Assembly (NCBI GenBank): GCA_903879775.1 | Contig: CAIRMY010000337.1 | Location: forward strand, 1-8,662 | DNA: 8,662 bases | Direction: 5' to 3' | Source: an uncultured Bacteroidota bacterium | GTDB taxonomy: Bacteria > Bacteroidota > Bacteroidia > NS11-12g > UBA955 | Part shown: positions 1 to 6,612 of the stretch, piece after piece | Layout of the letters: the number at the start of each line of letters is the position of its first letter | How positions within the stretch are numbered: the stretch's first letter is position 1 | Program-made: the position numbers and the translations under genes | Notes under the pieces: generated by a model | What the model saw: only the letters and a program-made list of their open reading frames with translations | Databases searched by the model: none | Told to the model about the DNA's origin: nothing

Positions 1-39
1 GTCTAGCTTGCAATTATATTCTCCGATTAGTCCCGACAT
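1..39 (-). CDS. mraZ: MraZ, N-terminal fragment (cut by window edge)
   Basis: Reading the minus strand from an ATG at 39-37 gives MSGLIGEYNCKLD, 13 codons that run off the left edge. The pattern of a hydrophobic residue, then GEY, two residues and KLD is the conserved start of MraZ, a SpoVT/AbrB-like DNA-binding protein. MraZ is normally the first gene of the dcw cluster (mraZ, mraW/rsmH, ftsL, pbp, mur genes) and represses its own promoter through short direct repeats. Only 13 residues are visible, so the residue match alone is modest. The upstream array of GTGG repeats at 75-135, which is what an MraZ operator looks like, raises confidence strongly. The start has no clear Shine-Dalgarno, as is usual in Bacteroidota. 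The rest of the dcw cluster is predicted to lie to the left of the window. Confidence 0.88.
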   Translation of the reverse strand, partial: MSGLIGEYNCKLD

Positions 40-74
40 TTTGTGCTGGATTTCTGTCTGCTAAATAAAAAAAG

Positions 75-135
75 AATTTCCCACAATTTCCCACAATTTC
101 CCAAAATTAGCCACTTCTTATCCACATTCCTCCAC
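75..135 (-). promoter_or_regulatory. MraZ operator: six phased GTGG-type repeats
   Basis: On the minus strand, six pentamers run towards mraZ: GTGGA (135-131), GTGGA (125-121), GTGGC (114-110), TTGGG (104-100), GTGGG (94-90) and GTGGG (84-80). Their starts are 10, 11, 10, 10 and 10 bp apart, so all lie on nearly one face of the helix. The last three are each followed by AAATT, giving a 10-bp tandem unit GTGGGAAATT. MraZ proteins are known to bind TGGG-type direct repeats with 5-nt spacers upstream of mraZ. Three or four repeats are usual, so six, with the distal ones degenerate, is a long array. The proximal unit ends about 40 nt before the mraZ ATG. Binding here by MraZ is inferred from family knowledge and from the adjacent gene. 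Confidence 0.82.
102..109 (-). promoter_or_regulatory. Candidate mraZ -7 promoter element inside the MraZ operator
   Basis: The minus strand reads TAATTTTG at 109-102, a perfect match to the Bacteroidota -7 consensus TAnnTTTG. It lies between the third and fourth GTGG units and uses the altered bases of both. Transcription would start near 95, giving a leader of about 55 nt before the mraZ ATG. A good TTG -33 element is not visible at the expected 19-20 nt upstream, where the GTGGA units lie, so the promoter is not certain. Bound MraZ would cover this element and block sigma-A. Confidence 0.5.
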
Positions 136-187
136 ATTGCGCTGGTTTTGGGTAAAAATTGAGTCATTCGTTTTGATTTAGACAGTA

Positions 188-217
188 CAAAAATAGTAAA
201 AACTTTAGTAAATACAA
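188..217 (-). promoter_or_regulatory. Candidate distal mraZ promoter (TTG-N19-TATTTTTG)
   Basis: On the minus strand, TTG at 217-215 is followed after 19 nt by TATTTTTG at 195-188. This fits both elements and the spacing of the Bacteroidota housekeeping promoter. It points at mraZ, and the transcript would carry a leader of roughly 140 nt that includes the whole GTGG array. It could be a second promoter not occluded by MraZ or simply a chance match in AT-rich DNA. Confidence 0.4.
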
Positions 218-292
218 GGGTTTTTTACATTGTGGGGCAAAGTGGAGTAAATTTATTCAAAATGCCCCCTTTTTTAATAAAAGTGGAATACT

Positions 293-300
293 TAACTTTG
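293..300 (+). promoter_or_regulatory. Candidate -7 element for the barrel protein/lipA pair
   Basis: TAACTTTG at 293-300 matches TAnnTTTG on the plus strand. The start codon at 314 lies only about 8-10 nt beyond the expected transcription start, so the leader would be very short. A T-rich run near 270-275 sits at the -33 position but has no TTG. Gene spacing suggests the same transcript carries lipA. Confidence 0.45.
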
Positions 301-313
301 ATTCATTCAAAAA

Positions 314-1033
314 ATGAGAAAATACACCGCTTTGTGCATAACCTTGTTCGCTTTAATGGGGATAACTCAGGCTCAAAAAAGCGTGATTTGGGGAATAGAC
401 GCACAAATTCGAAATTTTGGATTCGATTTTGGGGTCTCTAAATTTTCTCAATTAAAGGGTTCTAATTCAGGTGAAACTTTTGGTTTCAAAATTGGAAATT
501 TAACTGATCCAAAAGAAATTTCAATTGTGAGTCAAATATTGCCAGGAGCCCAACCTTTCAAACTTGATAAAATAAATTATTCCTGGGTTTTTAAACCTTT
601 TTATGGGAAATCGATTTCCTTAACTCAAAGAAAATCGCGCCTAGATATAGGATGTAAGGTTTTTGGCAATCTGAGTTTGCCAATTGCATATTCTTGGCCT
701 GTATTTATTTTATATTACAATGCCACGCCTCCATTCGATGGATATAATGATGTGCAATACAATCCTGGGATTCATAATCCTAAATTAATTGGAGGCACTT
801 CTGCTTTTACCAAAGGCTTTAATTCCGGGAAATTCCAATCTGGAGTTGGTGTTTCTGGTGGTATAACTTTCGAATGGGGAAGCTACCGGTCAATTTCAAA
901 TTCATTGAGTTTAGGATTCTCAACCGACGTTTTTGTTCAAAGAATACCATTATTATATACACAAGAAACAAATAGACAAATCTTCCCAGCTCTATTTGTT
1001 AACTTTGCATTCGGATTTGGCGATATCAATTAA
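314..1033 (+). CDS. Exported protein of unknown function, probable small outer-membrane beta-barrel
   Basis: This 239-residue protein is not recognised as a named family. Residues 1-20 form a typical signal peptide: MRK, a hydrophobic stretch, then TQA with likely cleavage before Gln21. The mature part alternates polar and aromatic or aliphatic residues in short strands rich in Gly, Phe, Tyr and Trp, such as NFGFDFGVSKF near the start and LFVNFAFGFGDIN at the very end. That pattern, with a C-terminal aromatic strand, is what small outer-membrane barrels look like. No lipobox cysteine follows the signal, and no sorting domain is present. Its stop is 18 nt before lipA, so the two are probably co-transcribed, although no functional link is evident. 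The ATG at 314 is chosen because it gives the signal peptide directly. An overlapping frame at 232-441 has no such features. A soluble periplasmic beta protein is the main alternative. Confidence 0.8.
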   Translation: MRKYTALCITLFALMGITQAQKSVIWGIDAQIRNFGFDFGVSKFSQLKGSNSGETFGFKIGNLTDPKEISIVSQILPGAQPFKLDKINYSWVFKPFYGKSISLTQRKSRLDIGCKVFGNLSLPIAYSWPVFILYYNATPPFDGYNDVQYNPGIHNPKLIGGTSAFTKGFNSGKFQSGVGVSGGITFEWGSYRSISNSLSLGFSTDVFVQRIPLLYTQETNRQIFPALFVNFAFGFGDIN

Positions 1034-1051
1034 ATTAAATTCTGTAATCAC

Positions 1052-1927
1052 GTGATCGAACTACCTATTGTTGCAAAAGAGAAAAAAGGTCCTTCAAAAC
1101 CTTCATGGCTAAAAATTGAAATACCCATTGGTGAAAATTACACCAATGTGAAGAAAATTGTGAAGGAACATAAACTTCATACCATTTGTGAAGATGGCCG
1201 CTGTCCGAATATGGGAGAATGTTGGGGTGCAGGCACTGCAACATTTATGATTTTAGGGAACGTATGTACGCGCAGTTGCTCTTTTTGCGCTGTAGCCACA
1301 GGTAGGCCAGGAAGCTATGATTTAGATGAACCTAAACGCGTTGCTGAGGCAGTCAAATTAATGGGGGTTAAGCACTGTGTAATTACTTCAGTAAATCGCG
1401 ATGAACTCAAAGATAAGGGTTCAACGGTTTGGGCCAATACAATCATTGAAGTTAAAAAATCTAGTCCTCAAACCACAATTGAAACCTTAATTCCAGATTT
1501 TAAAGCGCAATGGGATTTACTTTACATGGTTTTAGACTCTAAACCAGAAGTGGTGAGTCATAATATGGAAACAGTAGAAGAGCTTTATCGATTGGTAAGG
1601 CCTCAAGCAAAATATGCGAGAAGTTTGGAGCAAATTAAACGCACCAAAGAATATGGATCCAGAACCAAAAGTGGTGCTATGCTAGGCTGCGGTGAAAACG
1701 ATGATCAAGTAAAAAAACTCATTCATGATTTGCGCGAAAATGGTTGTGATGTACTTACATTAGGTCAATATTTACAACCAACTAAATTGCATTTGCCGGT
1801 GGCTGAATACGTACATCCCGATAAATTTAAATATTGGGAGGAATATGGATTAAATCTAGGGTTTAGATTTGTGGAAAGTGGACCATTGGTTAGAAGTTCA
1901 TATCACGCTGAAAAGCACGTTTTATAA
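1052..1927 (+). CDS. lipA: Lipoyl synthase, radical SAM enzyme
   Basis: LipA inserts two sulfur atoms into octanoyl groups carried on lipoyl domains (E2 subunits of 2-oxoacid dehydrogenases, GcvH), making lipoate in the cytoplasm. All diagnostic residues are visible. Cys46, Cys51 and Cys57 form the CX4CX5C set that binds the auxiliary 4Fe-4S cluster, which is consumed as sulfur donor. Cys72, Cys76 and Cys79 form the CX3CX2C radical SAM cluster. RSSY at 281-284 near the C-terminus supplies the serine ligand of the auxiliary cluster. The 291-residue length is normal for the family and nothing is missing. The start is GTG at 1052: the frame has a stop at 1031-1033 and no ATG or GTG between, and MIELPIVAKEKKG resembles LipA N-termini. 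It follows the barrel gene by 18 nt. No lipB is visible nearby. Confidence 0.97.
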   Translation: MIELPIVAKEKKGPSKPSWLKIEIPIGENYTNVKKIVKEHKLHTICEDGRCPNMGECWGAGTATFMILGNVCTRSCSFCAVATGRPGSYDLDEPKRVAEAVKLMGVKHCVITSVNRDELKDKGSTVWANTIIEVKKSSPQTTIETLIPDFKAQWDLLYMVLDSKPEVVSHNMETVEELYRLVRPQAKYARSLEQIKRTKEYGSRTKSGAMLGCGENDDQVKKLIHDLRENGCDVLTLGQYLQPTKLHLPVAEYVHPDKFKYWEEYGLNLGFRFVESGPLVRSSYHAEKHVL

Positions 1928-2010
1928 ACTTCTTAAGACATTTCAATGGCCATCTGTTTATTTTATGATTAAAAAATTACACAATATACATCCATACATT
2001 CATTTGATAA

Positions 2011-2041
2011 TTGGAAAAGCCCCTCTTTTTATATTAATTTG
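2011..2041 (+). promoter_or_regulatory. Candidate promoter of the secreted propeller gene
   Basis: TTG at 2011-2013 is followed after 20 nt by TTAATTTG at 2034-2041, one mismatch from TAnnTTTG. Transcription would begin near 2047, leaving a leader of about 38 nt before the ATG at 2085. The 157-nt gap after lipA otherwise shows only a 5-bp AAAAG/CTTTT inverted repeat at 2015-2029, too weak to be called a terminator. Confidence 0.4.
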
Positions 2042-2084
2042 CAAAACAACTATTACTTATTAATCAAAATATAAAATTCTGAAT

Positions 2085-4685
2085 ATGAAGATAAAATCAT
2101 ACTTACCAATTGCTATTTCAGCTGGAATTTGCTTGGGAATTTCAATCTTTGGATTTCAAAACAATTTGAAATCACCAAATGGTTTGAATTTCTTCGGAGG
2201 CAAGAATGCCCATGAAACAGAAGAAATCGAAGGTGCAATCCGCTCAATTTATAGCATGAGACTCAACGAACAAACAGGAACGTTGGAACCTCAATGGATG
2301 GAAAATGCAATTGCGCAAGCTGATGCTTTAAAAGTGAAAAGTCGATTGAACAAATCTATTGTTTGGGATAATTTAGGTCCCGATAATGTTGGCGGTAGAA
2401 CCCGTGGAATGATTATTCATAAAGACTCTGCGAACATTTGGTTCGTTGGTTGCGTAAGCGGTGGTCTATTTAGATCAACAACCTATGGTCAAAGTTGGAC
2501 ACCTGTGAACGATCAACAAGATAACCTAAATGTAACTTGTATGGCTCAATCTACAGATGGTACGATCTATTATGGCACAGGTGAAGGTGGGTTTACCAAT
2601 CTTAGCGGAACAAGAAATGGATCTCCCGCATTTATCGGCGGCGGTATTTTCAAAAGTTCTAACAAAGGTGGTTCAGCATTTAATGTGCTTTCAATTGCTA
2701 AAGATAACCGTTTCCAGGTTTGTAACACAATGGTTGCACACCCAACGGAAAATAAAATTTACATTGGAACAGAAACGGGTTTATATTCAATTACCGATGG
2801 CACTACTCTGAAAACAATCAGTAACGGTAGCACCAAAGAAATTAAAATTGATAAGAATGGAGTTTTATGGGCTTCTAATGGAAGTGGTGCAGTTTATAAA
2901 GCAGATGCTGCTGGCGCCATGAAAATTATGAATACAAAAGCAAACACCGGAGGCAGAACAGCAATTGCAATTTCTCCAGAAGATCCAAACTATGTTTATA
3001 TTTTAGGTGCTTCAGGTAACGGTTCTTTAGGTGGGATGTACCGAACCACTGATGGTGGCGCAAATTGGACACAATTGGTTTATGGGAATTCTGTAACTGA
3101 TATTTTTGGACCAAACAGACAAGGTTGGTACGATAACGTGATTAGTGTGATTCCTACAAATAAAAACAAAGTCATTATGGGCGGTGTTGACTTAGCAACT
3201 TGGGACGAAACCAATGGGTATCTTCAAATTGGTAGTACTTTTGGTGCTCCGTGGAATACAAATTACGTGCATGCAGATAAACACATGATTCATTGGAATA
3301 TGAATACCACTCCTGCTACTTGTATCATTGGTTGCGACGGAGGTATTTATTCTTCACAAGATCTGAGTACTTGGACAAGTATTAATAGAGGTTATACGAC
3401 TTTGCAGTTATACAATGTTGCAGCAAATTCATTAGGTCATGTTGTTGGTGGTTCTCAAGACAATGGTACTTATTTAATTAACTTCAAAGGAAATGCGCCA
3501 GTTGGTAAAGTTTCCAAAATGGGAACGAGTATCTATGGTGGTGATGGATTTGATGTAGAATTTTCTAAATTTACTCCAAGTACAATTTTCATGTGTACTT
3601 ATTATGGTACTGTTGCTAGAACCGGAAATGGTGGGCAATCGGCTTCTACTTTCTGGGATCTTCGCCAAAAAGGCACTGTACAAACAGATTTCAATACAAC
3701 ATTTAGTTTGTTTGAAAAGTCTGCAACAGAATCAAAATTATATCTCGCAAAAGATGCGGAAGTTTGGGCTGCAATCAATCCAACTGATTTTGCAAGCGAA
3801 GTATATTGGATTCGCGTAGCTTCTGGTTTAGGAAATAGTAGAATTATCGAAATGGATTATACGCCAGATGGCAACCATTTATTTATTGCTAAACCGGGTG
3901 CTCTTTATCGTGTTTCGGGTTTAAAAGATGCTGATTTCTCTTTAACAGCAAATCCAGGGGTGAATGATATTCCCGACGGTGTAACTCAGAAATTAATTTC
4001 AATTCCTGGTACGTCTGGTAGAACAGTTACTTCTGTGAATGTAAATCAAAACGATTCTAACCATGTAGTGGTTACTCTTGGTGGATATGGTAATTCTTCT
4101 TACGTGTTTGAATCTAAAAACGCTTGTGATTTAAATCCTTCATGGACAAACATTACTGGTGACTTACCTTCAATGCCTGTTTATGATGCTGTGATTGATG
4201 TTGATGATTCTAAAAGAATTATCTTAGGTACAGATTTAGGTGTTTGGGTAACTGAAACTGGTGGAACCAAATGGGAAGAATCAAACAATGGAATGGCGAG
4301 AGTTCCTGTATTTGAAATTCGTGGTTACGAATGGAAACCTTGGGAAGGAATGTCTATGTATATTGGTACTCACGGTCGTGGATACTTCAAATCAACTACA
4401 TTGTTAACTGGTACTAAGAACATTGCATCGAATAAACTGAATGCAACCGTTGCTCCAAATCCAACTTCAGATTTTACTCAAATTAGTTTTACAGCTTCTA
4501 AATCAGGTATTGCAAGACTATCGGTATATGATTTATCTGGTAAAGTAGTTTTAACCCAAAACATTCAAATTGTGAATGGTGCAAACAAAGCGCAATTAAA
4601 TGTTTCTGGCTTGAAACAAGGTTATTATTTAGCTTCTGTGTCTGGTGATGTAAATACCAAGGCAGTTAAAATATTGGTTAAATAA
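2085..4685 (+). CDS. Secreted BNR/Asp-box beta-propeller protein with type IX sorting domain
   Basis: An 866-residue protein built for export. Residues 1-24 are an N-terminal hydrophobic signal (MKIKSYLPIAISAG onward). A helical, charged stretch follows to about 90. A long beta-propeller region begins at WDNLGPDNVGGRTRG (94-108), a common opening in Bacteroidota propellers. Asp-box or BNR-like motifs appear at STTYGQSWTP (131-140) and TTDGGANWT (321-329). GTHGRGYF (761-768) closes the last blade. Residues about 790-866, from APNPTSD through VYDLSGKVV to KILVK, are a type A C-terminal sorting domain. The protein should therefore cross the outer membrane by the type IX system and be anchored to or released from the surface. 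The fold is shared with sialidases, GH74 enzymes and VPS10-like proteins, but no catalytic set could be identified, so a binding or structural role is equally possible. It is monocistronic and ends at the hairpin at 4702-4740. Confidence 0.93.
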   Translation: MKIKSYLPIAISAGICLGISIFGFQNNLKSPNGLNFFGGKNAHETEEIEGAIRSIYSMRLNEQTGTLEPQWMENAIAQADALKVKSRLNKSIVWDNLGPDNVGGRTRGMIIHKDSANIWFVGCVSGGLFRSTTYGQSWTPVNDQQDNLNVTCMAQSTDGTIYYGTGEGGFTNLSGTRNGSPAFIGGGIFKSSNKGGSAFNVLSIAKDNRFQVCNTMVAHPTENKIYIGTETGLYSITDGTTLKTISNGSTKEIKIDKNGVLWASNGSGAVYKADAAGAMKIMNTKANTGGRTAIAISPEDPNYVYILGASGNGSLGGMYRTTDGGANWTQLVYGNSVTDIFGPNRQGWYDNVISVIPTNKNKVIMGGVDLATWDETNGYLQIGSTFGAPWNTNYVHADKHMIHWNMNTTPATCIIGCDGGIYSSQDLSTWTSINRGYTTLQLYNVAANSLGHVVGGSQDNGTYLINFKGNAPVGKVSKMGTSIYGGDGFDVEFSKFTPSTIFMCTYYGTVARTGNGGQSASTFWDLRQKGTVQTDFNTTFSLFEKSATESKLYLAKDAEVWAAINPTDFASEVYWIRVASGLGNSRIIEMDYTPDGNHLFIAKPGALYRVSGLKDADFSLTANPGVNDIPDGVTQKLISIPGTSGRTVTSVNVNQNDSNHVVVTLGGYGNSSYVFESKNACDLNPSWTNITGDLPSMPVYDAVIDVDDSKRIILGTDLGVWVTETGGTKWEESNNGMARVPVFEIRGYEWKPWEGMSMYIGTHGRGYFKSTTLLTGTKNIASNKLNATVAPNPTSDFTQISFTASKSGIARLSVYDLSGKVVLTQNIQIVNGANKAQLNVSGLKQGYYLASVSGDVNTKAVKILVK

Positions 4686-4701
4686 TCTAAAATTTAACCA
4701 C

Positions 4702-4740
4702 AAAAAAGAGGCTGTTTCATTTGAAACAGCCTCTTTTTTT
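4702..4740. terminator. Bidirectional intrinsic terminator between converging genes
   Basis: A near-perfect hairpin: the left arm at 4702-4718 (A-tract, then GAGGCTGTTTC) pairs with the right arm at 4723-4739 over 17 bp, with a 4-nt ATTT loop at 4719-4722. The A-run on the left and T-run on the right make a U-tract on either transcript. It lies 17 nt after the propeller stop and 17 nt after the dapF stop on the other strand, so it should end both. Confidence 0.93.
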
Positions 4741-4756
4741 ATAGGTGATTTTCATT

Positions 4757-5554
4757 CTACCATTGACCCGCAAAAACAAATTCTGCAGGACCAATTAACC
4801 AAATATTGTCAAATCCTTCAACTGTTTTTTCAAAAGAAATACTAAGGCTTCCTCCTTTGGTTAACATTTTGATTTCGTTATTGCCTTCTTGTATATAAAT
4901 CCCCTCTAAATTGTCCCTCAAAATAACAGAAGCCAAAACAGCCGCTGTTACACCTGTTCCACAACTCAAGGTTTCGTCTTCTACACCTCTTTCATACGTG
5001 CGCATTTTTAAGTGGTTCTCACCTAAAATGCTTACTACATTTACATTGATGCCTTCTTGAATGTATGGTTCATGAAATCGAATGTTTTTAGCCCAATCAA
5101 TTAAGTTTAATTCATCAATGTTGTCACAACCGAAAGAAACATAATGTGGAGACCCCGTATTGAGTTCAATTGTTACATTGTCAATCATTTTCCAAGAGTT
5201 TACAGGGTTCATTTTTAATGAAACAGTATTGTCATTGACTTCTGCTTCATGCGCCCCATCTGGTGCCCAAAAATGCAGTTTTTGATTCTTGGAAATGCCC
5301 AATTGATGCGCCCAAAATGCAATGCAACGACCTCCATTGCCACACATACTGCTCAAATTCCCATCAGAATTGTAATAAACCATTTCAAAGTCATAACCTT
5401 CCTTGTTTTGAAGAATCATCAGTCCATCAGCTCCTATGCCGAAATGTCTGTCGCACATTAATCTTACTGGGATATTCGAATAGTCTTTATTTCTTCCGTC
5501 GATTAAAATAAAGTCGTTTCCAGTGCCTTGAAATTTTACAAATGGAATTGTCAT
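4757..5554 (-). CDS. dapF: Diaminopimelate epimerase
   Basis: DapF converts LL-diaminopimelate to the meso form in the cytoplasm, supplying lysine synthesis and the peptide cross-link of peptidoglycan. It is a cofactor-free epimerase with two catalytic cysteines. Both are present: Cys71 in MCGNGGRC (70-77) and Cys198 in ETLSCGTG (194-201). The substrate-binding motifs GTGNDF (10-15), GIGADG (39-44) and ERGVEDE (188-194) are also intact. The 265-residue length is typical. The ATG at 5554-5552 overlaps the stop of the upstream anti-sigma candidate by one base (TAATG), pointing to translational coupling and a shared transcript from the sigma factor promoter. A cell-wall precursor enzyme as third gene of a sigma/anti-sigma operon is unusual. 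The gene ends just before the shared hairpin terminator. Confidence 0.97.
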   Translation of the reverse strand: MTIPFVKFQGTGNDFILIDGRNKDYSNIPVRLMCDRHFGIGADGLMILQNKEGYDFEMVYYNSDGNLSSMCGNGGRCIAFWAHQLGISKNQKLHFWAPDGAHEAEVNDNTVSLKMNPVNSWKMIDNVTIELNTGSPHYVSFGCDNIDELNLIDWAKNIRFHEPYIQEGINVNVVSILGENHLKMRTYERGVEDETLSCGTGVTAAVLASVILRDNLEGIYIQEGNNEIKMLTKGGSLSISFEKTVEGFDNIWLIGPAEFVFAGQW

Positions 5555-6609
5555 TAATTTTGAATTGCCTTAATTAAAGCCTTATCTGTAATTGGTTTTG
5601 GTAGAATCAGTTTTGTATTGTTTTGAGGGATAAAATAAATCATTTTTGATCCTAACTCAAGATAGTATTTGTCGTTAATTAAATAGACTAAAGGATTTTC
5701 ACTGTCTAAATTCAATAATTTCAAAATGGCATTGCCATCTTTGTAAGCCACTTCCAACGTTGGTTTATCGGTCGTATTTTGAATGAAATACAAAGAAAAT
5801 TTCCGAATTTGGGTAGGCTTTTTAATTTCAGTATTGTGATTATTCGAAAGTGCTAAAGTGTCTTGTGCTGGAGCAGATTTATCTCTAAATGAAGTTTCCT
5901 TTTTACTTTTTAGGTCTAAATTGCGACTCGTTTTTCCCATTGCGGCAGGCATTTTTTCTTCTTGGTCTGCCGTCATTGTATTCATTGCAAGTTTGATTGG
6001 AACCAAATTCGATTGATGAACAATATTGTCTTCTTTATTCAAATTCAAATCTTTTCGGGAATCACCATAATCCCATTGGTATGCCACGCTTGGAGGTTCA
6101 GGTGACATTGCTTCATCTTTTCCCGGAACATCAAGGTCTATAGCATCATTTTCATTCATTGCAATCACCGCTGATGTTGAGTCATAAACGGCAATGCTTG
6201 AATCAAATTGCAAAGAATTTGGCACGTAAGATGGCTTGTTTGTTTTGTATTTCTCTTTCTGTAAACTTGGTTCATTTAAAACCAAAACTTTAGATGCTTC
6301 CTGAATACTACCCGTTTTGATATATTGAATGATAAAGAAATACGACACCAAAACAACAGTTACGGTAGCCACGGCATAAAGCCATAAATTGGTTTGATTT
6401 TCCGAACCTTCATCTTCAACTCTGGTTCGAATATATTCCTTGAGCTCCTCGTCGCCTTCAGACTGAATTCCCTCAATAATGAATTTTTTAAACGCAATAT
6501 ATTCTTGGATTTCAGGGAAAGATTCCAACTCTTTTTCAAAAGTAGTTCTTTCCAATTCAGACATTTCATTGTCGATATACAGCTGTATGCGTGGATCTTC
6601 AATATTCAT
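5554..6609 (-). CDS. Single-pass membrane protein, probable anti-sigma factor
   Basis: A 351-residue protein whose role is inferred mainly from position: its ATG is 3 nt after the stop of an ECF sigma gene. Residues 1-73 are cytoplasmic, charged and mostly helical. Residues 7-35 (IQLYIDNEMSELERTTFEKELES onward) resemble the short YIDNEMSxxER-type N-terminal motif seen in many Bacteroidota anti-sigma proteins. The HxxxCxxC zinc signature of ZAS anti-sigma factors is absent. One transmembrane helix spans about 74-97. The periplasmic part has a long, polar, Ser/Pro/Asp/Lys-rich and probably disordered linker (about 105-265). A C-terminal section rich in beta propensity follows (about 271-351, FSLYFIQNTTDKPTLEVAYK onward), which could be the sensing domain. 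The usual model is sigma binding by the cytoplasmic part and release after regulated proteolysis. The stop overlaps the dapF start. A membrane protein unrelated to sigma control is possible but less likely. Confidence 0.75.
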   Translation of the reverse strand: MNIEDPRIQLYIDNEMSELERTTFEKELESFPEIQEYIAFKKFIIEGIQSEGDEELKEYIRTRVEDEGSENQTNLWLYAVATVTVVLVSYFFIIQYIKTGSIQEASKVLVLNEPSLQKEKYKTNKPSYVPNSLQFDSSIAVYDSTSAVIAMNENDAIDLDVPGKDEAMSPEPPSVAYQWDYGDSRKDLNLNKEDNIVHQSNLVPIKLAMNTMTADQEEKMPAAMGKTSRNLDLKSKKETSFRDKSAPAQDTLALSNNHNTEIKKPTQIRKFSLYFIQNTTDKPTLEVAYKDGNAILKLLNLDSENPLVYLINDKYYLELGSKMIYFIPQNNTKLILPKPITDKALIKAIQN

Positions 6610-6612
6610 GAT

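Noticed and set aside
75..114. CRISPR or simple tandem repeat array
   Set aside because: The units are 10 bp with no spacers and are explained by helical phasing of a protein-binding site.
75..135. Replication origin (oriC) from clustered DnaA-like boxes
   Set aside because: Only one unit matches the DnaA box perfectly. All units fit GTGG at MraZ spacing, and the adjacent gene is mraZ. No dnaA gene or convincing unwinding element accompanies it.
232..441. 69-residue open frame upstream of and overlapping the barrel gene
   Set aside because: It overlaps in another frame the signal peptide of the better-supported gene at 314, and has no domain or signal of its own.
2015..2029. Hairpin terminator after lipA (AAAAG/CTTTT)
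   Set aside because: A 5-bp stem with one G-C pair is too weak, and it overlaps the candidate promoter of the next gene.
1869..2063. 64-residue open frame after lipA
   Set aside because: It begins inside lipA in a shifted frame and continues through AT-rich intergenic DNA; its composition looks non-coding.
5249..5511. Plus-strand open frames opposite dapF
   Set aside because: They are antisense to a complete dapF with both catalytic cysteines and show no domain features.
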